64,000 nt of DNA from Salticus scenicus (Eukaryota; Arthropoda; Arachnida; Araneae; Salticidae), in NCBI GenBank assembly GCA_963930645.1, contig OZ005662.1, forward strand, positions 77,395,841-77,459,840, written 5' to 3'. Below are positions 57,187-64,000 of this stretch, piece by piece. The position numbers were made by a program, and so were the translations under genes. Position 1 is the first letter of the stretch. The number at the start of each line of letters is the position of its first letter. The notes under the pieces are model-generated. The model saw nothing but the letters and a program-made list of their open reading frames with translations. It had not been told where the DNA came from and searched no databases.

Positions 57187-57621
57187 GGGTAGGTGCTCCA
57201 GTGATTGGCATGCTCCAGTAATTGACATCTATCCCGAAATAATTAATAAGTAAGAAAAATAATAAAATCATATATTTTACATATAAGAATTTTAACATTT
57301 TATGTCAAACACTGGAGCATAGGGAGCTAATAACTGGTAAAATGAATAACTAGCAGTGTCAAACACTGGACATATGGTGCCAATTACTGATAAAATGAAA
57401 AACTGGCAGTGCCAATTACTGGAACAGTGAGTGTGTGTCAAATAAAAATTCATAAAAAAAATAATTGTTATCAAATGTATATAATTTAACATATATATGG
57501 TTCTGAATGTCTTTCATGCCATATGTACTAACTTAAGATTTCTAAAAATATTTTCTCATGACTAGAACATTAAAAACATCAGAGATTGCTCTAAAAGTGT
57601 CAATCACTGGTGCACTTACCC
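57187..57621. mobile_element. MITE family G, copy 2 (435 bp), TA duplication
   Basis: Near-identical to 24276-24715, same orientation, flanked by TA (57185-57186, 57622-57623). The right terminus, read inverted, is GGGTAAGTGCACCAGTGATT, a better match to the left end GGGTAGGTGCTCCAGTGATT than in copy 1. It has the same internal reiterations of the terminal motif. Confidence 0.92.
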
Positions 57622-57623
57622 TA

Positions 57624-58515
57624 AATCATTAATAAAATTTTGAAACATATTGACACTGGAAATAACTTGTAGACTGATATAACCATTTGTTTTCACTTCA
57701 CATTTCTTAAAAATCTACTTTTGTAGAAAGAAAATAAATATTGATTTTTAAAAGAAAATTAAACATTAGTGGTATTAAGAATGCATTATAAGAAGGAAAA
57801 AATGCACGTGTCTCTAATTTTTAATTATTCCAAATTGAATTATTTTTTTAATTTGCAGTTTAAAACGGTTTCTTGGTATATTTTCCCATGTTAAAATGTT
57901 CTTGAATATATAAATTTGACACGTTTTATCGTAATTAGATATCGACAAATATATTTTAAATGGAAAAATAAACTACTGGTTTACCACTTTCCTAATGAAA
58001 TTTTCCAGTTAGTATTATTTAATTATACAACTGCAAATTTGAATCATAAACGAAGCATTTGACATTCTAGGCAATATAATTAAATTAATTTTACCGAAGT
58101 ATTCTTTTAACTTTATCCGTCACTTAACATTTAAAATTGTATTCGATTTATTTTTATAATTCATCCAAATAACTCTTAACTTGTTAATAATTTAATAGGT
58201 TATAGAGTTTCACAGAATACTGTTATGCTTTTTAAAAATCCTGTTAATGAATTAAAACTTCTTTGAAATCTTTGATATCTTTAGAAATATCGATTCCACT
58301 TATGAAATTAAAATTGTAATAATTTGAAATTAATAAATCTTCATGTTTCCTTCAAACCGTATTTTTAATTATTAATTATGGAATACTTATAATTACGGTT
58401 CAAAGACTAATTAGTTTATAGTACAAAAGTTTTTCGAATTAAGTTTCTTCTGTAGGTTTTCTAAAACTTCTCTTCTTCCTTTGAAAAGTAAATTTCGTTT
58501 AACGCTTGATATTTT
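57624..58515. other. No gene seen
   Basis: About 0.9 kb of AT-rich anonymous sequence. Nothing was recognised. Confidence 0.45.
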
Positions 58516-58529
58516 GCCGGAAATGCATT

Positions 58530-58845
58530 GGGCCGCGGTTGCCCAGTCAGTAGAGTGCCGGCCTCGTAATTGGAAGATTGCGGGTTTGGTACTCGAGTCG
58601 GCCAAAGACCGTCGTGTACACTAATGGTGGCTGGTGCACGTAAAATCTCTCGTGGCCGCAATGTCCCTCATGTTCCCATCAAAAATTATACCTCTGGGGG
58701 TAGCGGGAGAGCCATCCCTTCCGTGGAGGATCAAAATTGCGATGGCATGTCTCCGGACCATCTCTAGGGGTGTGCCCCAGACCGTCGCCAATTGCCCCTC
58801 TGCGCAGCACTAGTGCGACTTAAAACCCAACCAACCAACCAACCA
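58530..58845 (+). mobile_element. SINE family 1, full-length reference copy
   Basis: tRNA-like head: GGGCCGCGGTTGCCCAGTCA, GTAGAGTGCCGGCCTCGTAA and GCGGGTTTGGTACTCGAG (A- and B-box region). The body has GGTGGCTGGTGCACGTAAAA, GGAGGATCAAAATTGCGATG and CCGTCGCCAATTGCCC. The tail is CCAA repeated. A perfect 14 bp target duplication, GCCGGAAATGCATT, lies at 58516-58529 and 58846-58859. Five family members are in the window (12971, 18275, 32401, 38285, 58530). Short frames on both strands here are SINE sequence. Confidence 0.95.
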
Positions 58846-58949
58846 GCCGGAAATGCATTAAAAACAAACTATCCAATATTTATATGATACCCTACAGAGA
58901 TCACACTCTAGGATAGCTTCAGCGTCAGAGTTTTATTGGTTGAAGATAA

Positions 58950-59085
58950 GGTGTACATTCGCGTTTCGTTTAGTTAGCGATGGTTTCGGAGGAAGTGTAA
59001 ATTGTTTATGGAGAGTTTGGTTAGTTGAATGGAAGACGTCCATTCGAGTTTCATTTAGTTAGCATTGTTTTCGGTGGAAGTCTGA
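58950..59085 (+). repeat. Short tandem duplication, unit of about 86 bp
   Basis: ATTCGCGTTTCGTTTAGTTA (58952) recurs as ATTCGAGTTTCATTTAGTTA (about 59042), each followed by GCGATGGTTTCGGAGGAAGT or a close variant. It lies just upstream of the gypsy gag relic, possibly in its leader. Confidence 0.7.
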
Positions 59086-59189
59086 AAGTACTTGTAGCAA
59101 GGTGATGGAAGTAGACCCAGTGTGAAGCTATTAACTTTCAGAGGATAGACTTCATGGGCTGTATTCAAAACCCAATTCGACGTAATAAG

Positions 59190-59710
59190 TTTCATGATTG
59201 GATGGACTGATTCAGTTAAAGCAAGCCAACTACGAGTAATTGCCGCTCTTCCAGAACCTGCGGCGGTAGTTTTCCAATCCGTCCCATCCGACAAACTCAC
59301 CGATTTGACCACTGTAGAGAAGGCATTGAAAAGCTAATTCGGGGCAAGTCATCTGTCGCACTTTTATCGGACTAAACTGAAAACTCGTCGACGATAACCT
59401 GGTGAATGTCTCCAAGTTTTAGCAGCAGCTATCGAAAGGCTGGTGAACATGGTCTATTCTGAATATCCTATGGATGTCAAAGGACGTATGGCAGCACAGT
59501 TCTTCGCCGACGCTATCTAAGATGAAGACACTCAACATTTAACAATTGGACATCCTAATGAGCGAGGACAACCAAAAGGAATCGCTATGTCGCTTTTCCG
59601 GAATTATGTGCTGGAAATGCAGACAGAAGAGGCATTTGTAGAGAGATTGCGTCAAGAATCAGAAATCAACGCACGGAAAACATTTGGGTCAAAAAATGCC
59701 TTTTCTCAAG
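59190..59710 (+). pseudogene. Ty3/gypsy gag relic
   Basis: Plus-strand translation shows the order expected of a gypsy-type gag capsid region: VIAALPEPAA near the start, LTDLTTVEKALKS, a SHLSHFYRTKLKTRR stretch, AAAIERLVNMVY and MAAQFFADAI, then GIAMSLFRNYVLEMQTEEAF. At least three in-frame stops and several shifts break it. No zinc knuckle was seen. Minus-strand frames over this stretch (59055-59415) are shadows. The assignment rests on several aligned motifs and the pol remnants directly downstream. This is an old, inactive copy. Confidence 0.75.
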
Positions 59711-59739
59711 AAAGCCTCCGCTAGTGGTTTGAAGGTCTC

Positions 59740-60970
59740 GTCGCTCAGTGGAGAATGGAATGGCTTATATGTCGAAGGATACGTAAATGTCATTCCATGC
59801 TCAATATTGGTTGATACGAGAGCAATGAGACATTGTTAAGAAGTGATTTGGTGAAGGTCTGGGAGGAAAATTTATCTATATTGCTCCTTCTATCTCCTTA
59901 AAGACTGTAATCGGTGAGCGTGCAAAATTACATGGCAAGATAGTTACGACGTCGAAATGCAGTCCTTAAGCTTCGAACACTAAGTCTACATTGCAGACAT
60001 ATCTGACCAGGGCATTCTAGAATTAAATTTCCTTCAGAAATTCAACTTTATTGTCGACCAAAAGAAAAATGTGAAGAAATTCCTATGCTTACAGCTAATG
60101 CTAGATACTCTAATTCATGCAATATAGTTGCAGTAGAAAATATAATTCCTGCAAGATTTGATTGTCTGATCAGTGGAACATTTGAATCTTCTGGGAAGTA
60201 ACCGTATGCAGTCACTGATTTTTCAAAGTCAGCTTCCAATAAAAGGTTATTGGTAGCTGCTTCTTTAGTCGATCTATGAAGGGAAATCACCCTTGTTCGA
60301 CTGCTCAATCCTGATAATAGACCCAGGGTTATTGATAAAGGAAGTATAATTGCTGCATATGTACCGTAGTTGATATCATTATCCGTCCTGCCAATGTAGC
60401 TGAAGTACAATTACAACATCTGAAGCCCGTTAAAAGGTACTGAATGGATTAAATGAAGACCAGCTGTCGACCTATTGAAAGAGTACAGGAACATTTTCTC
60501 GAGATGTGATACAGATGTTAGACACTGCAAAATTATACGACACAGAATTGATACGGCTGACCATCGCCTATAAAACAACATCCGAGGCAACTACCTATTA
60601 TTAAGAAGGGTGAAGTTCAAAAATTTATAAAGGAAATGGAAGCGAGCAGCGTCATCGAAGATTCGGCCGGACCTTGGGATTCATCTATAGTTTTAGTTAA
60701 GAAAAAGGACGAAATAACATGTTTCTGAGTCGATTACAATTTTCTGAGTCGAAGCATAATAATTTAGCGAAGAAAGATAGTTGCCCCATATCGACGACAC
60801 ATTAGATGAGTTGAGTGGTAGCCAGTAGTTCTCAACACTGGATTTGATGAATGGATGGTGGCAAGCTGAAATCCAACCTGAAAATAGGGAAAAGTCTTAA
60901 TCCGTTATAACACTGCTCCCCTCTTCGAAGCCTGCACGTCCCGTGCAGTTTCTCTACATCGCTTCATGAT
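59740..60970 (+). pseudogene. Ty3/gypsy pol relic (protease and N-terminal reverse transcriptase)
   Basis: Downstream of gag, NGLYVEGYVN then SILVDTRA is a protease active-site region with the usual DTGA altered to DTRA. ADISDQGILELNFLQ is the second conserved protease patch. From about 60590, KKGEVQKFIKEMEASSVIED, then GPWDSSIVLVKKKD, and after a stop a VDYNF patch correspond to the N-terminal fingers of a Ty3-type reverse transcriptase. Further on are a STLD-like stretch (NTGF) and a WWQAEI-like patch. Stops and shifts are frequent. The catalytic YxDD region, RNase H and the rest of pol are missing: the sequence breaks at about 60970 into an inverted integrase fragment. It cannot encode a working enzyme. 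Confidence 0.8.
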
Positions 60971-61270
60971 TTGATGCACGATATGGGGCTAATTTATTAA
61001 TGCGAAACATTTTCGGCTTACCACTTGGCGACTTCTGTATTTTCATAACGACATCGTTCAGTTTCTTAATTATGAGATACAGGTCTTTCAAGTTTTGTTG
61101 TAGCTTTGGACACTAACATTTTCGGAACTCTGGGTTGTAAAACCACACACGATCACTTTCCTTCAGAAAATCTTCAATTGCTTTGAGTCATAACGTGTCT
61201 TCATTCGGTCGCTGACCAGGTTAATGCTTTCTCGAGCAACTGTGATATGCTCTCCTCGCTGAATGACTAT
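60955..61270 (-). pseudogene. Ty3/gypsy integrase C-terminal relic, inverted relative to pol
   Basis: Minus-strand translation gives ARESINLVSDRMKTRYDSKQ, then DRVWFYNPEFRK, then LKDLYLIIKKLNDVV, KIQKSPSGKPKM and FRINKLAPYRA. That is the standard run from the integrase tail through the GPY/F-like module to a chromatin-proximal end, with the GPY position reading DLY. It has one stop and one frame change. It faces the RT relic tail to tail, so either the segment was inverted or a second element of the same class was joined here. Confidence 0.82.
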
Positions 61271-61289
61271 CTACGAGATTTAAAGGCAC

Positions 61290-61860
61290 GTTTGGAAAAC
61301 ATACATGCATTCACTCGAGAAAAGATTAACTTGGTCAACGACCGCCAAAGGGTATAAATAGGAGTGAGTGGACATCTGCGAGTGTGTGTTCAGTGATTGC
61401 GATTCAGAGTTATTCAGAGACCTATTCTGAGAGATTGTACTTTGGAGATTGTGCTCCAAGCGACTGAAATTTGTTCGCGAGCTAGCGAAGATTTCTGCTC
61501 CGGAGTATTTGATGTTATTTGCTTTACTCCTGTGAAACAAGTTATTGTTTTCTAGGTCTGTTCTAGAACAATCGTTAAATAGTAGTTTTTGGTGTAGAAG
61601 CTACAGCTTCATTGGACTGTTTCCAGAATATTGGAAGAATTGACGATACTATTGTACTGTTTCCAGAATATTCGAAGAATTGACGATACTATTGGGCTGT
61701 TTCCAGAATATTCGAAGAATTGACAATACTATTGTGCTGTTTTCGAAAATATTCATTGTGATAACAGTTTTGTTGTACAGACGTAGAATAAAGTGCATTT
61801 ATCGACGAGAACCTGCTTGATTCTTCACGAACTACTTTTTCACACAAGAAAATAGACAAA
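61290..61860 (+). repeat. LTR-like block (TATA box, AATAAA, 41 bp repeats)
   Basis: GGTATAAATAGGAGTGAGTG at 61351-61370 is a strong TATA-type promoter region. AATAAA at 61787-61792 follows about 430 bp later. Between them, four units of about 41 bp with CTGTTTCCAGAATATTCGAA occur at 61611-61760. The arrangement and position next to gypsy remnants suggest a solo or 3' LTR in plus orientation. No second copy and no clear TG...CA ends were found, so limits are approximate. Confidence 0.55.
61351..61360 (+). promoter_or_regulatory. TATA-type promoter motif in LTR-like block
   Basis: GGTATAAATA followed by GGAGTGAGTG in a locally GC-richer stretch. This is the best core-promoter match I see in the window. 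It probably belongs to the retroelement, not to a host gene. Confidence 0.5.
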
Positions 61861-62381
61861 TGTTTCGTAAAAATATGTTTATAGTAATGTTGGATGCGAA
61901 AAATAAGAGTGAGTACCACAGTTAATTATCCAAATCCAAATCCAAATTCATTTAATTTTGTTTATTGAAGGAAAAACTATTTTATTGGCTAATGGTATCT
62001 TTTCTCAGTTTCATAGATTTGGAGCCAAGCAAAAATGGGTGTTAAATAAAAAACAGAAAATTCGAAGTAAACATATTCAACTTATGTTGGGAAGCGTTAA
62101 AAATTCATTAGATTGGAAAACATTTCAAAATAATATGTGCTGTCAAGATTACGTAATAAAGTACATCAAATTTTTCATTTTAAATTTTTTTTTAACTCTG
62201 CATGTGCACGCCTCTTTCTATAGAAAAACCTAATCTGCTATTTATTTTAAAAGTTAGCAAATAAACAAATTAAAAACATTACTTTGATTATATCCAAATA
62301 ATTAAATTTGTAAGCTTCTTTAAGATCTTCCTTTATAATTACGAAAGATGTCCGATTTCAGCTGATAAAATGAATACTAAT
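61861..62381. other. No gene seen
   Basis: A 91-codon frame at 61958-62233 opens with TTG and shows no recognised motif. Otherwise anonymous. Confidence 0.4.
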
Positions 62382-62403
62382 ACACACACACACACACACA
62401 CAC

Positions 62404-62437
<34 letters not shown>
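62382..62437 (+). repeat. CA then TA microsatellite
   Basis: About 11 CA units followed by about 16 TA units, ending at the left tip of the next element. A TA run also lies at its right edge (63740-63769). Confidence 0.95.
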
Positions 62438-62442
<5 letters not shown>

Positions 62443-63597
62443 GTCCCATAAGTCTGTAGACATTTAAAAAATTCATAACTATTGAATGAATTGATAGAAA
62501 TGAACGCGGTTAAAAAAAAAAAAAAAAAAAAATCATTTTCTTGAAGGGGAATTTTTTTTGGTAAAGAAAAAATAATTATTACGCTATTTGTCGATAGAGG
62601 GCGTTGTGCGTGACCAGATCACACGTTTTCATGAAAAACTGTACTTATTCGCATGCAAATGTTTACAGGCATATACATCTTATTCTATGTGTTCGTCGTC
62701 ACCACAAATTACAGTTTGAAAACGATTTAAGCGCGTATCAGACACGACGAGTTTATAGGCGATTTTAGAGCCAACCACTGATGAGCGCCGATTTTTCGGG
62801 AAAAATTATCTCTACACTCAGTGTGAGAGCGCGCACCGAACTTGCCCAAATTTTTCAGAGCTGTCTTGATAAAATTGTCTCTACGCACAATTTTTCCACA
62901 GACTCATTCAATCAGGATGCGCTATTTTGATGCGTCATATTTCCAAGATGGTGGAACACGGGAATCGCTTAAAGTGGATATTTGAAGAAGAAATATTATC
63001 ATTAAGCACGTTTATTTTACCGTTAAATGATAAGAATTTTGAATTAAACGTTTTTATTTTCGTTTGGCGTTATGACAATAGTTGTAACAAAGATAAAAAT
63101 AGAAATAATAATGCGATATTTTACACAAATGAAAGGGGATTTTAATACTAATCGCTGTGTATTTTATTCGCGCCTGGAAAAGGGATAAGCGTCAGAAGTT
63201 AGTCTTCTTTCATCCAACTTTTCACCCGTCTATTGTAACCTCTATGGTGTTTTGTCGAGGAAAAATCGGCGCTAAAGTCGGCTCAAAAATTGGTTGTTTC
63301 TAAAGTTGCTGGGTCTGATACGCCCTTTATAACACTGTTAACTGCGGCTTCAGTCGGCGGTTTTTATCTGAGGGAAAACATCTTCACCAATAACGCTTTA
63401 TCCACCAAGTTAGCATCGCAATTGAAACGTCATGTATGCACAAGTAGGAGGGAAAATAAGAAATAAACTGTTTTAATCGCAAAATTGTGTAATTTATAGA
63501 ATTTTCATTTGCATATTTTTTTTTCACATCCTTGCGAAAAATTTAACTATTTTTTTAACTATCATCGACAAAAAATTTAATTTTTTTTTCTTTACCG

Positions 63598-63634
<37 letters not shown>

Positions 63635-63737
63635 CCCCCTTCACGAGAATGATTTTTTCGCAAACTGCGTTCAATTCTATCAATTCATTCAATAGTTGTG
63701 AATTTTTAAAATGTCTACAGACTTATGGAACACCCTG
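62437..63737. mobile_element. 1.30 kb TIR element in a TA microsatellite, with nested element
   Basis: (T)AGGGTGTCCCATAAGTCTGT at the left and CAGGGTGTTCCATAAGTCTG read from the right are inverted ends. The arms extend about 150 bp through GACATTTAAAAAATTCATAA and GAATGAATTGATAGAA to A tracts of 20 and 33 bases. TA flanks both sides. Tc1/mariner-like by tip and target. No transposase was seen. A second inverted-repeat pair lies inside at about 62731-63325. Confidence 0.85.
62731..63325. mobile_element. Nested inverted-repeat element of about 595 bp
   Basis: GCGCGTATCAGACACGACGA at the left matches GGGCGTATCAGACCCAGCAA read from the right, continuing through TTTTAGAGCC/TTTTTGAGCC and GCGCCGATTTTTC. 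Target duplication is uncertain (TTTAA on one side, TTTAT on the other). The 72-codon frame at 62927-63145 lies inside and is not recognised. Confidence 0.65.
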
Positions 63738-63769
<32 letters not shown>

Positions 63770-63871
63770 CATAAGTTTCCACTTAACTTGATTTTTGAAA
63801 TTTTTTATTTAACATCAAACAGTAATTTGCAGTAATTAGCAAACTAAACGAATATATTTAAATATATATAA

Positions 63872-63903
<32 letters not shown>

Positions 63904-64000
63904 TAAATTGGTTAATTAACGAATGCTAGATATATTTCATAACTTTAAAACATTATTCCTTCTTAAATAAGTTTAAAAACTCCAGTATTATGTAAAATTA
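63738..64000. other. No gene seen; TA runs
   Basis: TA-rich DNA with TA runs at 63740-63769 and about 63864-63902. Nothing else was recognised up to the window edge. Confidence 0.5.

Noticed and set aside
60048..60410. 120-codon minus-strand frame over the gypsy relic
   Set aside because: It is antisense to the readable protease-to-RT remnants, so it is a shadow.

Overview
The window looks like AT-rich, repeat-saturated intergenic DNA from a eukaryote, most likely an arthropod and possibly a spider or another chelicerate. The taxon is a guess from the style of the repeats. No reading frame exceeds 145 codons, several of the longest open at non-ATG codons, and none resembles a host protein. 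I found no host protein-coding gene, no rRNA and no intact tRNA. The only protein-like traces are decayed transposable-element genes: a Tc1-type transposase tail (about 9.96-10.2 kb, minus), a mariner-type transposase with all three DDD signatures still readable (19.3-19.9 kb, minus), an internally deleted mariner transposase (38.1-39.0 kb, minus) and a broken Ty3/gypsy gag-pol (59.2-61.3 kb) beside an LTR-like block.

Layout. 0-9.1 kb holds two direct copies of a repeat of about 2.5 kb (1-2599 and 6602-9121). Each copy carries a different small insertion that the other lacks. Between them lie a 2.45 kb terminal-inverted-repeat (TIR) element and two TTAA-flanked elements. 9-24 kb is a mosaic of palindromic miniature elements (MITEs), tRNA-derived SINEs, tandem repeats and a mariner relic. 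24-31 kb holds a 440 bp MITE (second copy at 57.2 kb), family A with its microsatellite and tandem array (further copies at 41 and 54 kb), and two more tandem arrays. 31-35.9 kb is a stack of hAT-like, TA-flanked and 9-bp-duplication elements inserted into one another. 38-39.3 kb is a mariner split by a SINE that is itself split by a MITE. 39.5-46 kb has tandem-array families, a 1 kb inverted-repeat element and a hAT-type MITE. 46.4-51.6 kb holds a 2.2 kb repeat followed by a 2.96 kb palindromic array whose arms are built from units of about 0.5 kb with G-rich blocks. 52.8-64 kb has further MITEs, a full SINE, the gypsy relic and a 1.3 kb TIR element with another element inside.

How the parts relate. 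Nothing here forms a gene pathway. The elements fall into TA-target (Tc1/mariner-like), TTAA-target (piggyBac-like), 8-bp-target (hAT-like) and 9-bp-target (Mutator-like) groups, plus SINEs with target-site duplications of about 14 bp. Nesting gives a relative order of insertion at several places. Target duplications, and empty sites in sister copies, are read directly from the sequence. Superfamily names are inferred from target-site size and terminal motifs, and no database was consulted. Some element boundaries are accurate only to a few bases or tens of bases, as stated in the entries.
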